DNA of 14,293 bases from Burkholderiales bacterium (GCA_014379045.1 JACMMK010000087.1:1-14293), one strand, 5' to 3'; counted from the stretch's first letter, positions 1 through 7,407 are shown. Program-made: numbers and translations. Notes: generated by a model not told the origin, from the sequence alone.

Positions 1-1
1 C

Positions 2-349
2 GAAGGCGTGCTCGCGGCCGCACGCGAGGCCGGGGCGACCGAGGCGAGCTATGTGTTGATGCGGCTGCCCTGGGAAGTGAAAGATCTGTTCCGCGCCTGG
101 CTCGACGAGCACTACCCGTTGAAGGCGCGGCATGTGATGAGCCGGGTCCATCAGATGCGCAGCGGGCGCGACAACGACCCGGCGTTCGGTTCGCGGATGA
201 AGGGCGAAGGTCTGCTGGCCGATCTGCTGGCACAGCGCTTCGCCAAGGCCTGCGTGAAGCTGGGGTTCAATACCGACCGACGCAACCGCAGACTCGACAC
301 CACACGCTTTCGCCCGCCGAGCGCGACACCGCAGCTTTCGCTGTTCTGA
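2..349 (+). CDS. PA0069 family radical SAM protein (3' end only)
   Basis: The reading frame is open to the left window edge, so only about the last 115 residues are present. The visible part contains the segments RLPWEVKDLFRAWL, HYPLKARHVMSRV and GEGLLADLLAQRFAKACVKLG. This pattern matches the C-terminus of PA0069-type radical SAM proteins (spore photoproduct lyase-related), where a conserved hydrophobic/Arg helix lies after the barrel. The CxxxCxxC iron-sulfur motif that would prove the radical SAM core lies outside the window, so the assignment rests on C-terminal resemblance. The physiological substrate of this family is not established to my knowledge. The gene ends 51 bp before the next gene on the same strand. 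The first GTG in view (position 8) is an internal codon, not a start. Confidence 0.8.
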   Translation, partial: EGVLAAAREAGATEASYVLMRLPWEVKDLFRAWLDEHYPLKARHVMSRVHQMRSGRDNDPAFGSRMKGEGLLADLLAQRFAKACVKLGFNTDRRNRRLDTTRFRPPSATPQLSLF

Positions 350-388
350 TCCGCAGCGATCGAGGCGCAGATTGGCGGATGCAGCCGC

Positions 389-394
389 TACAAT
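389..394 (+). promoter_or_regulatory. Possible -10 box (TACAAT) just before the LLM gene
   Basis: TACAAT matches the sigma-70 -10 consensus at five of six positions and ends 6 bp before the ATG at 401. No convincing -35 lies 16-18 bp upstream (TTGGCG at 372-377 is only 11 bp away). If it is used, transcription would begin at or next to the start codon. Confidence 0.3.
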
Positions 395-400
395 CGCTGC

Positions 401-1474
401 ATGAAGCTTTCTGTCCTCGACCAGTCGCCGATCATCGATGGCCACACCCCGGCGCAGGCGATCGCCGAGACGATCGCGCTCGCCCAAACCGCTGAGGCGC
501 TCGGTTATTCCCGCTACTGGTTGGCCGAACACCATTCGACGCAGGCGCTCGCCGATCCATGCCCCGAGATCCTGGTCGGGCGGGTCGCCGCGGCGACCTC
601 GACGATCCGCGTCGGCACTGGCGGCGTGCTGCTGCCCTACTACAGCGCACTCAAGGTGGCCGAGCAGTTCAGGATGCTCGAAGCGCTGTTCCCGGGGCGC
701 ATCGATCTGGGCATCGGACGGGCCCCGGGGGGCGACCAGCGCACGGCGATCGCCGTCGGCGGCGGTCGCTATCCGACCGCCGAAGAGTTTCCGCAGCAGG
801 TGATCGACCTCGTCGGTTTTCTCGATCGCACGCTGCCCTCCGATCATCCGTTCGCGCGCGTCGCGGCGCAGCCCGCCGGCGACACTTCGCCCGAGATCTG
901 GCTGCTCGGCTCGTCGGATTACAGTGGTGCGCTCGCCGCGCACCTCGGGCTGCGCTTTTCGTTCGCGCATTTCATCAGCGCGCACGGTGGCGAGCAGGTG
1001 ATGCGCGCGTACCGCGAACGCTTTCGCCCGTCGATGCGGGAGCCGCAGGCGCAATCGCTGCTGACCGTGTTCGCCGTGTGTGCGGCAACCGACGCTGAGG
1101 CCGAGCGGCTCGCCGGTGCGATCGATCTGCGCCGGCTGCGGATGGAGCAGGGCATCAATCTGCCGATACCCTCGCAGGCTGAGGTCGACGCGCACCGTTA
1201 CACGCCGCCCGAGCGTGCGGTGGTCATGCGCAACCGTGCGCGTACGCTGATCGGCGCACCTGCCGGCCTGTGCGCGCAGATGCTGCAACTCGCCGACGAG
1301 TTCGCGGCCGACGAGATCATGATCCTCACGATCACCGGCGACTACGCGACGCGCCGGCGCTCGTACGAACTCATCGCCGAGGCGTTCGCGTTGGCCGCGC
1401 CGGGTCACGCCAGGCGACGCGCGAACGACGGACCCGCAGACGCCCGGGTGAACGACGTGCCGGTCGACGCATGA
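401..1474 (+). CDS. LLM-class flavin-dependent oxidoreductase (MsnO8/YhbW-like)
   Basis: This 357-residue protein is a luciferase-like monooxygenase, expected to use FMNH2 in a TIM barrel; the substrate cannot be read from sequence. Family hallmarks are the N-terminal LSVLDQSPI (3-11), WLAEHH (40-45), the strand VGTGGVLLPYYSALKVAEQF (71-90) and LFPGRIDLGIGRAPGGD (97-112), the signature of the MsnO8/YhbW-type LLM subgroup. The length is normal for that subgroup (about 330-350) plus a short Ala/Arg/Asp-rich C-terminal tail. No Shine-Dalgarno sequence precedes the ATG, but the protein homology begins exactly there. The stop codon overlaps the next ATG (ATGA at 1471-1474), so translation of the following zinc-ribbon gene is probably coupled to this one. 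Confidence 0.9.
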   Translation: MKLSVLDQSPIIDGHTPAQAIAETIALAQTAEALGYSRYWLAEHHSTQALADPCPEILVGRVAAATSTIRVGTGGVLLPYYSALKVAEQFRMLEALFPGRIDLGIGRAPGGDQRTAIAVGGGRYPTAEEFPQQVIDLVGFLDRTLPSDHPFARVAAQPAGDTSPEIWLLGSSDYSGALAAHLGLRFSFAHFISAHGGEQVMRAYRERFRPSMREPQAQSLLTVFAVCAATDAEAERLAGAIDLRRLRMEQGINLPIPSQAEVDAHRYTPPERAVVMRNRARTLIGAPAGLCAQMLQLADEFAADEIMILTITGDYATRRRSYELIAEAFALAAPGHARRRANDGPADARVNDVPVDA

Positions 1475-1878
1475 AGCGGGTGTATTCGGCGAGCGATCTG
1501 ATCGATGCACGGCTGCTTGCCGATTCGCTCGCCGAGGCGCGGATCGAGACGCATCTGTTCAATGCCAATGCGGTGGGTGCGATGGGCGACATCCCGTTCG
1601 CGAGCACCTGGCCCGAAGTGTGGATCGCCGACGAGCGCGACAGCGTGCGCGCCGAGACGATCGTGCGCGCCCATGCGGCGCGCCCGAGTGCGCGCGGTAC
1701 CGTGCGCTGTGCAGGATGCGGCGAGGACAACCCGTCGAACTTCGACACCTGCTGGAACTGTGCGGCGATGCTCGACGGCTCGCTGCAGACCGGCGCGGTG
1801 AACGGTGAACCACCGGGCGGCACCAGCGGCTCCGGCGGCTCCAGCGGCACGTCCGGCGGCACCCCGCCCGGGCGATGA
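1471..1878 (+). CDS. DUF2007-like protein with C-terminal zinc ribbon
   Basis: This 135-residue protein has two recognisable parts. Residues 1-68 (MKRVYSASDLIDARLLADSL..., with a WIADERD segment near 51-57) resemble DUF2007, a small fold often called a putative signal-transducing domain because it looks like the PII-like/ferredoxin-like class. Residues 80-97 carry CxxC-x10-CxxC (C80, C83, C94, C97), a typical rubredoxin/zinc-ribbon knuckle. The tail from about 113 is Gly/Ser/Thr/Pro only and is probably disordered. The start is fixed by the domain beginning and by the ATGA overlap with the upstream oxidoreductase. The stop overlaps the ATG of the FAD oxidoreductase in the same way. No enzymatic role is suggested; a regulatory or scaffold role in the trio is inference. 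Confidence 0.8.
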   Translation: MKRVYSASDLIDARLLADSLAEARIETHLFNANAVGAMGDIPFASTWPEVWIADERDSVRAETIVRAHAARPSARGTVRCAGCGEDNPSNFDTCWNCAAMLDGSLQTGAVNGEPPGGTSGSGGSSGTSGGTPPGR

Positions 1879-3116
1879 CGACGCACGACATCACGGTGAT
1901 CGGCGCCGGCATCGTCGGTGTCGCGGTCGCGTGCTATCTGCAGCGCGACGGGCATCGGGTGACGCTCATCGACCGGGGCCCGCCCGGCGAGTTCACGTCG
2001 AAAGGCAACGCGGGCATCCTGAGTCCCGGTTCGGTGGTGCCGCTCGGCATGCCGGGCGTGTTGAAGAAAGTGCCGCAGTGGTTGACCGATCCCGCAGCGC
2101 CGCTGTCGATCAAGTGGCGTCGCCTGCCGTACGCTGCACCGTGGCTCTGGCGGTTCATCCGCGCGAGCCGGCGCGCGCGGGTCGAGGAGATCGCCGATGC
2201 GCTGCGTCCGCTGCTCGGCCAGACCTTCGAGGCCTACCGGACGCTGACCCACGCCGCGGGCTGCGCGGATCTGATCAACCAGTCCGGCTATATCGCGGTG
2301 TACGAGAGCGAAGCGTCGTTCCGCGGTGATGCGCTCGCCTGGTCGCTGCGGCGCGACCGCGGTGTGCGCGTCGAGGATATCGACGCCGCGCGAATCCGCG
2401 AGCTCGACCCCGACCTCGCACCGATCTATGTGCGCGGCGTGCTCCTGCCCGAGCAGGGGTATGTGGCGAATCCGCTCTGGTTGACACAGCGGCTGTTCAA
2501 GCATTTCGTCGAGTCGGGCGGGCGCTACGAGCGCCGACAGGTGACCGGGTTCGAGATCGGCCCCGATGGACCGCGTGCGCTCGATACCGACCTCGGCGCG
2601 CTCCCGGTCGATCGCGTCGTGCTCGCTGCAGGCATCTTCTCGGCCGGGTTGGCGGCGCAACTCGGCACCTGCGTGCCACTCGAATCACAGCGTGGGTATC
2701 ACGTGCATTTTCCGGAGCCCGGCATCTCGCCGCGCACGCCGGTGATGTCGGGCGACTACAAGTTCTTCACCACACCGATGGCCGATGGACTGCGCAATGC
2801 CGGCACGGTCGAGATCGCCGGGCTCGATGCGCCGCCGACGCAGGCGCGAATCGACGCGCTGGTGCGCCATACGAAACGGATGTATCCCGGCGCCAGGCTC
2901 GACGATATGCAGACCTGGATGGGCCATCGCCCCTGCACGCCGGATTCGTTGCCGGTGATCGGGCGTTCCGAGCGATTCGCGAACGTGTTCTTCGCGTTCG
3001 GACATGGGCACACTGGACTGTGCGGCGCGGCGCCGACCGGACGCCTGATCGCCGATCTCGTCGCAGCGCGAACGCCGAACATCGACCCCACTCCGTATCG
3101 CGCAACGCGCTTCTGA
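1875..3116 (+). CDS. DadA-like FAD-dependent D-amino acid dehydrogenase
   Basis: This 413-residue protein belongs to the DAO flavoprotein superfamily, which oxidatively deaminates amino acids or related amines with FAD. The N-terminus has the dinucleotide-binding motif VIGAGIVG (8-15), followed by an acidic residue D33 at the end of beta-2. GNAG at 44-47 matches the flavin-proximal segment of DadA. AAGIFSAGLA (251-260) and RPCTPDSLPVIG (352-363) are the later FAD-binding motifs, and GHGHTGLCGAAPTGRLIADL (376-395) is the family C-terminal signature. Length fits DadA (about 410-430). It is the third gene of the overlapping trio (ATGA at 1875-1878). No quinone-reductase or racemase partner is visible, so the real substrate (D-amino acid, hydroxyproline epimer, N-methyl amine) is open. 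Confidence 0.88.
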   Translation: MTTHDITVIGAGIVGVAVACYLQRDGHRVTLIDRGPPGEFTSKGNAGILSPGSVVPLGMPGVLKKVPQWLTDPAAPLSIKWRRLPYAAPWLWRFIRASRRARVEEIADALRPLLGQTFEAYRTLTHAAGCADLINQSGYIAVYESEASFRGDALAWSLRRDRGVRVEDIDAARIRELDPDLAPIYVRGVLLPEQGYVANPLWLTQRLFKHFVESGGRYERRQVTGFEIGPDGPRALDTDLGALPVDRVVLAAGIFSAGLAAQLGTCVPLESQRGYHVHFPEPGISPRTPVMSGDYKFFTTPMADGLRNAGTVEIAGLDAPPTQARIDALVRHTKRMYPGARLDDMQTWMGHRPCTPDSLPVIGRSERFANVFFAFGHGHTGLCGAAPTGRLIADLVAARTPNIDPTPYRATRF

Positions 3117-3441
3117 AATCGGTTGCACGCAGTGCAGCATCGCGTCGGCAGGGCCAGCGTTGCAGCCCTGGACCGGCGCGCGCACTTGCACCGGGCGCAG
3201 CGTGGCGCCGGCGCACCAACGGCAGGCGAGGATTGTACCGGCCCCCGGTCCCCGGCATCGCGAACGAGCGCGATGGCGCCTCACGCCCGTGCGTACGCGT
3301 GCGCGTCCGGCACTGGCATGGCGATTGCAGCACGATGCAGGAAAGTGCCGCAGGTCGGCGCAGCCTTGCGGGAACGTGCATTGCGGTAAGCACCGCGCGC
3401 GGGAGAGAAGAGTTGCTGCAGTGCATACCGGATTGGTCGAC
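3117..3441. other. 325-bp intergenic region before ybiB
   Basis: Neither strand shows a credible gene: the frames crossing it translate to Arg/Ala/Pro-rich sequence without domains. It contains a perfect 5-3-5 palindrome TGCAC-GCA-GTGCA at 3124-3136, eight bases after the preceding stop, without a following T-tract. It also holds a GC-rich stretch with repeated GCACC/GGCGC words (about 3184-3230), a sigma-54-like promoter at 3313-3329, and a purine-rich GGGAGAGAAGAG at 3401-3412. The length is unusual for this otherwise tightly packed window and suggests a regulatory region. Confidence 0.6.
3313..3329 (+). promoter_or_regulatory. Sigma-54 (RpoN) type -24/-12 promoter candidate
   Basis: The sequence reads CTGGCATG-GCGA-TTGCA. 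It fits the RpoN consensus YTGGCACG-N4-TTGCW at every position but one, a C-to-T change that is common in real sites. The invariant GG and GC doublets are separated by the required 10 bp. It points toward ybiB, with an expected transcription start near 3340 and a leader of about 100 nt. No enhancer-binding protein gene is in the window. Confidence 0.5.
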
Positions 3442-4434
3442 ATGAATTACAGCGATCTGTTGAGGCAACTGACCGGTGACGCGGCGGCGCCGTGTGACCT
3501 TTCAACAGAAGAAGCCGAATCCGTGTTCGCTGCGATGCTCGATGGTGGGGTACCTGAACTCGAACTCGGCGCGCTTCTTTCGTTGCTCCACATCAAGGGC
3601 GAGTCGGTCGCGGAACTGCTCGGTTTCGGACGCGCGCTGGCCGATCGTGTCGCGCGCATCGAGCCGGTCAGCGACTCCGTGCTCCCGGTGGTGTTGCCGA
3701 GTTACGGCGGGTCGACCGATGAACCCGACCTGCTGCCGCTGTTGGCGCTGTTGCTGCAGCGGTTCCACATTCCCGTATTGATTCACGGCTCGCTCGATCG
3801 CGGCGGTCATGCATCGGCTGCGTACGTGCTGCGCGAGCTCGGCATCATGCCGAGCGTCAATGCCGACCAGGCGCAGCGGCAACTCGCCACGCGCGGCATC
3901 GCGTTTGTTCCGTCGGGCGCGTTGTCGCCCGGGCTCGCCGCTTTGATGTCGCTGCATGCACGTCTGGGGGCATGCAACGTCGCGCACCTGATGGCTAAGT
4001 TGTTGACGCCGTTTCCCGAAGGCAGCGTGAGGGTGATCGGTGCGACTCATTCCGCACATTTCAAGCGCTTGCAGCAGTACTTCGTCGCGGCGGGGGAAGT
4101 CGCGTTGCTGCTCGAGGGCGCACGCGGCGAGCCCCTCGCGAACCCTCACCGGCGCCCACGACTCGAGCTCTATGACGGCGGCATGTGCACCGTGCTGTTC
4201 GAAGCCGAGAACGATTCCGGGCGTCCGCTGCGTGCGCTCGGCAGCGGACCCCGCTCGTCGGAACCCGCGGTGACCGCCGCGTGGATCCGTGCGGCACTCG
4301 CAGGGCGGGTACCGTTGCCGATGCCGCTGATCAACCAGCTCGCGTGCTGCCTGTTCGCGACCGGCTACACGTCGGACATGAATCAGGCGAAGGCATTGGT
4401 CGCGGTGGAGGCGGGCAGTCTCGCGGCCGCCTGA
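3442..4434 (+). CDS. ybiB: YbiB-like protein (TrpD2-type nucleic-acid-binding)
   Basis: This 330-residue protein has the fold of anthranilate phosphoribosyltransferase (TrpD). It matches E. coli YbiB in segments: MNYSDLLRQL at the start, VPELELGALLSLLHIKGES (37-55), VVLPSYGG (83-90), PVLIHG (111-116), NVAHLMAKLLTPF (179-191) and INQLACCLFATG (297-308). YbiB/TrpD2 proteins lack tryptophan-biosynthetic activity and bind nucleic acids nonspecifically. Consistent with that, the TrpD catalytic GTGGD loop is absent here (PSYGG replaces it). I chose ATG 3442 because family homology begins there. An in-frame GTG at 3421 has a better ribosome site (GGGAGAGAAGAG, about 9 nt away) and would add seven residues. 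In E. coli the gene is in the LexA-regulated dinG-ybiB unit; here a sigma-54-like promoter lies upstream instead. Confidence 0.85.
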   Translation: MNYSDLLRQLTGDAAAPCDLSTEEAESVFAAMLDGGVPELELGALLSLLHIKGESVAELLGFGRALADRVARIEPVSDSVLPVVLPSYGGSTDEPDLLPLLALLLQRFHIPVLIHGSLDRGGHASAAYVLRELGIMPSVNADQAQRQLATRGIAFVPSGALSPGLAALMSLHARLGACNVAHLMAKLLTPFPEGSVRVIGATHSAHFKRLQQYFVAAGEVALLLEGARGEPLANPHRRPRLELYDGGMCTVLFEAENDSGRPLRALGSGPRSSEPAVTAAWIRAALAGRVPLPMPLINQLACCLFATGYTSDMNQAKALVAVEAGSLAAA

Positions 4435-4502
4435 GCACGCGGTGCTACCCTCGGGGCTGCGGTCGAGTCGTCGACCAGCGCACTGAAAACGAAGGGAGCA
4501 CG

Positions 4503-5696
4503 GTGAACAGTTCCGACGCGGCAGTGGGGCCTCGCTACGAAGCATTCGGCTGGCATCATTGGCCGGAAGACTTCTGGTTCTCGTATCAGTTCCGGCGTGG
4601 CCTCGGCGAAACCCAGGAAGGCGGCGGCGCGGTCAGCGAGTGTTTCCAGACGGCGAGCCGGATCGTCGCGCGTGACCGCGAGAGCTGGTATCGCGAATGG
4701 ACGATCACCGCCGAGCGCAACCAGCGGCGCGGTGACGCGGCCGCTGCTGCGGGACATTCGCGCACTGCGATGAACTGCTGGTTGCGTGCGGCGAACTACT
4801 ACCGGCAGGCCGAGTTCTGGCTCGATGGCGACGATCCGCGTCGCCTCGAGACCTTCACCCAGTGCGAGCGTTGTTCGCATGGCTTTCTACGCCATCTCGA
4901 TCCGCCCGGCGAGGTCGTTGAGATCGACTACGAGCCCGGACGGCCCCTGCCAGCCTACTTCATTCGCTCGCCGCACGGCGGCGCCCGGCAGCCGGTGCTG
5001 ATCTCGTTCGGCGGCATCGATTCATTCAAGGACGAACTCTGGTTCATGACCGGACGCGGTGCCCTGCAGCGCGGAATCTCGGTGCTGCTGGTCGACGGGC
5101 CCGGGCAGGGCGGGGCGCTGCGACGCTACGGCTTGCGCACGCGCTTCGACTACGAGGTTCCGGTCGGCAAGTGCATCGACTGGCTGGTGGCACGTGCCGA
5201 CATCGACGCCAAGCGAATCGCGGTCAGCGGATCCAGCCTGGGGGGCTACTACGCAGCGCGCGCCGGTGCAAGGGAGCCGCGCCTCGCCGCCGCGATCTCG
5301 CACAACGCGATCTGGAGCGTGTACGAAAGGTTCGCCGAACGCGGCGAAGATCACGGACTCGCCGGACACATGAAGTGGATCACCGGCACCGCATCGATGC
5401 GTGAGGCGACCGAACGCGTGCGTGAATTCACGCTCGAAGGCGTGCTCGGATCGATGCGCTGTCCCTACCTGATCGTCCACGGCGCGCACGACGTGCTCGG
5501 CGTCGGGAATGCGCAGACGGTGTACGACAACGCGCGCGCGGCAGGCGTCGACGTGACCCTGCGCCTGGTGAGCGCCGAGGAGACCGGGGCCGAGCATTGC
5601 CAGCACGACAATCCGACGATCGGCCAGGAGCTGATGCTCGACTGGCTCGCCGACCGCTTCGGCATCGATCAGCGCCAGGGTGTCGGCGCGAGCTGA
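4503..5696 (+). CDS. FrsA-like alpha/beta hydrolase
   Basis: This 397-residue protein starts at GTG, chosen because AAGGGAGC lies at the proper distance upstream and the next in-frame ATG (residue 90) would lose the helical cap. The N-terminal part (about 1-150) is helical and resembles the cap of the FrsA/2,6-dihydroxypseudooxynicotine hydrolase group. The catalytic alpha/beta domain follows. The nucleophile elbow is G243-S-S-L-G247 (Ser245), the acid is probably D330 in VHGAHDVL, and the histidine is H365 or H368 in EHCQHDNP. VLISFGGIDSFKDE (165-178) provides the oxyanion region, and LLVDGPGQGG (195-204) is the strand and turn typical of the family. Such enzymes often cleave C-C bonds of diketone-like compounds, but the substrate here is unknown. 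It is 68 bp after ybiB, probably the same operon. Confidence 0.85.
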   Translation: MNSSDAAVGPRYEAFGWHHWPEDFWFSYQFRRGLGETQEGGGAVSECFQTASRIVARDRESWYREWTITAERNQRRGDAAAAAGHSRTAMNCWLRAANYYRQAEFWLDGDDPRRLETFTQCERCSHGFLRHLDPPGEVVEIDYEPGRPLPAYFIRSPHGGARQPVLISFGGIDSFKDELWFMTGRGALQRGISVLLVDGPGQGGALRRYGLRTRFDYEVPVGKCIDWLVARADIDAKRIAVSGSSLGGYYAARAGAREPRLAAAISHNAIWSVYERFAERGEDHGLAGHMKWITGTASMREATERVREFTLEGVLGSMRCPYLIVHGAHDVLGVGNAQTVYDNARAAGVDVTLRLVSAEETGAEHCQHDNPTIGQELMLDWLADRFGIDQRQGVGAS

Positions 5697-5704
5697 ATGA
5701 TTGC

Positions 5705-5730
5705 GCGTCCTGGGCGCAGCGTCCAGGCGC
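5705..5730. terminator. Possible bidirectional hairpin between convergent genes
   Basis: The 36-bp gap between the hydrolase and the DUF192 gene contains GCG-T-CCTGG and CCAGGCGC separated by a 9-nt loop. This gives an 8-pair stem with one bulge. There is no clear T-run on either side, so it is only a weak candidate. Confidence 0.3.
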
Positions 5731-5732
5731 CT

Positions 5733-6224
5733 TCAGCGACCCTTGGCCGCCTTGTCCAACCCTTGTATCCGGTCGCCGGCTTTGATGCCACGCTGCGCAA
5801 ACCAGCCGCGGTTCATCTCGAGTGCATATAGCGCTTCACCGTCGGACGGATGCCCTTCGGTGGTGAACGGCATCATGTCGCGGATGTTGAGGATCACGCC
5901 GCGTGCATCGACGAACGCGATCGACAGGGGCAGCGGCGTGTTCTTCATCCAGAACGACTGACGCTGCGCCGAGGGGAACACGAACAGCATGCCTTCGTCG
6001 TCCTTCATCTGGTAGCGGAACATCAGGCCGCGCTCGCGCGTCTCCGGGGCTGCGGCGACCTCGGCGCTCAGCTTGTGCTTGCCGACGGCAAGGGCGATCG
6101 CCGGCAGCTTCGGCTGGCCCTCGCCCTGGGCGAAGGTCGTCCCCGCCAACGCGAGCCAGCACAGAAGCGCAAGTGCCGTGGCAAACGCCGCGTGCGTCAC
6201 GGCGCGCGCGCGCGGTCGATACAT
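5733..6224 (-). CDS. DUF192 family protein, secreted
   Basis: This 163-residue protein has a Sec signal peptide: basic MYRPRARAV, a hydrophobic core of about 18 residues (14-30) and a likely signal peptidase I site after TFA (32/33). The C22 in the core is not in a good lipobox. The mature part is a complete DUF192 domain with RGLMFR (65-70), GMLFVFP (78-84), FWMKNTPLPLSIAFVD (91-106) and ALEMNRGW (134-141). DUF192 proteins are small periplasmic beta proteins of unknown role. ATG 6224 is preferred because GGCAGGGC lies in ribosome-binding position and the signal peptide then has the usual length. An in-frame ATG at 6266 would add 14 residues. It is divergent from the FAH gene and convergent with the alpha/beta hydrolase. 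Confidence 0.88.
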   Translation of the reverse strand: MYRPRARAVTHAAFATALALLCWLALAGTTFAQGEGQPKLPAIALAVGKHKLSAEVAAAPETRERGLMFRYQMKDDEGMLFVFPSAQRQSFWMKNTPLPLSIAFVDARGVILNIRDMMPFTTEGHPSDGEALYALEMNRGWFAQRGIKAGDRIQGLDKAAKGR

Positions 6225-6468
6225 CGTTGCCCTGCCTGGTGACCCGATCACTGGTACGTTCCTCATCTGCCGTGCCGTTCCTGTGGGTCTCGGCGTCGAT
6301 TGCGATGGCCCTCGAACATTGTCGCATGCTCGATTTCTGTCTATCCGGCGCAGGCGTGTGTCGTCGAGACGGTGCACGGTCTCCGGTCGCGGCGCAGCCC
6401 GTCGGCGCCGGGCGCCTGCTACGATTGCGCCTACCACGTAAATTCTCACGCAGATGGAAAGGTAGACG

Positions 6469-7407
6469 ATGGCGCAGACCGCAATGAAAAAGACTTCGAC
6501 GAAGAAGCTGGGGCCGAAGGGGATGACGTTCTGCACGCTCGTCGGGCGCGAGGGGATGACCCTGGGCGTCAAGACGCCGAACGGCATCCTCGACGTCGCC
6601 AAGGCTGCGGCGCTGTTCCGCGTGAAGGCGCCGCTGTCGATCCACGACGTGATCGAAGGCGCGGACTGCGCGCCGCTCGCGAAACTCGTCGCCAAGGCGA
6701 TGGACGATCCGCGCGGGCGCACGGTACTGGTCAGCGAGACGCGCGCGAAGTTCGGTCCGGCGGTGCCCGACCCGGAAAAGATCCTGTGCGTCGGATTGAA
6801 CTATCGCCAGCATGCGGCGGAAACCGGCAACCCGATTCCGCCGGTGCCGATCCTGTTCAACAAGTTCAACAACGCGCTGACCGGCCATGGGTCGAAGGTG
6901 AAGTTGCCGACCAAGGTCGACGACCAGTTCGACTACGAAGTCGAACTCGTGATCGTCATCGGTCGTACCGCGCGCGACGTGAGCGAGGCCGATGCGCTCA
7001 AGTACGTGTTCGGCTATGCGAATGGCAACGACCTGTCGGCGCGCGGGCTGCAGATGAAGACGACGCAGTTCATGCTGGGCAAGATTCCCGACGGGTTCGC
7101 GCCGCTCGGGCCCTATGTGGTCAGCGCAGATCAGATCGCCGACCCCAACGACCTCGCGATCCAGACCTACGTGAACGGCGATCTACGGCAGGACCTGAAC
7201 ACATCCGACATGATCTACAACTGCCGCACGATCGTCAGTTATTGCTCTCGCCACCTGACGCTGAAGCCCGGCGATATCATCTTCACCGGTACGCCGCAGG
7301 GCGTGATCCTCGGCTACCCGAAAGACAAGCGGGTCTGGCTGAAGGCCGGGGACCGGGTCCGGACGGTCATCGAGAAGCTCGGTGAGCTCGAGGTGACCCT
7401 GGTCTGA
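6469..7407 (+). CDS. Fumarylacetoacetate hydrolase (FAH) family protein
   Basis: This 312-residue enzyme belongs to the FAH superfamily, whose members hydrolyse or decarboxylate C-C bonds in 1,3-dicarbonyl acids from aromatic and sugar-acid catabolism. Mg2+/Mn2+ ligands are visible as E157 and E159 in DYEVELVIVIG and D188 in NGNDLSARGLQ. The catalytic dyad is H115/E118 in GLNYRQHAAE, and K205 in FMLGK matches the conserved active-site lysine. TGTPQGV (273-279) is the family C-terminal motif. The first 100 residues form the variable N-domain seen in two-domain FAH proteins; the first 14 are Lys/Thr-rich. A GGAAAGG site precedes the ATG. A cupin gene follows after 77 bp with its own strong ribosome site, suggesting a two-gene catabolic unit. 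Confidence 0.92.
   Translation: MAQTAMKKTSTKKLGPKGMTFCTLVGREGMTLGVKTPNGILDVAKAAALFRVKAPLSIHDVIEGADCAPLAKLVAKAMDDPRGRTVLVSETRAKFGPAVPDPEKILCVGLNYRQHAAETGNPIPPVPILFNKFNNALTGHGSKVKLPTKVDDQFDYEVELVIVIGRTARDVSEADALKYVFGYANGNDLSARGLQMKTTQFMLGKIPDGFAPLGPYVVSADQIADPNDLAIQTYVNGDLRQDLNTSDMIYNCRTIVSYCSRHLTLKPGDIIFTGTPQGVILGYPKDKRVWLKAGDRVRTVIEKLGELEVTLV

Noticed and set aside
3502..4545. Minus-strand open frame of 347 codons opposite ybiB
   Set aside because: Gln/Arg-rich translation without domain features; the plus strand carries a full-length YbiB homologue.
5836..6888. Minus-strand open frame covering the DUF192 gene and the start of the FAH gene
   Set aside because: Different frame from the DUF192 protein and antisense to FAH; the upstream extensions of the DUF192 frame beyond 6266 also cross the FAH start and lack homology.
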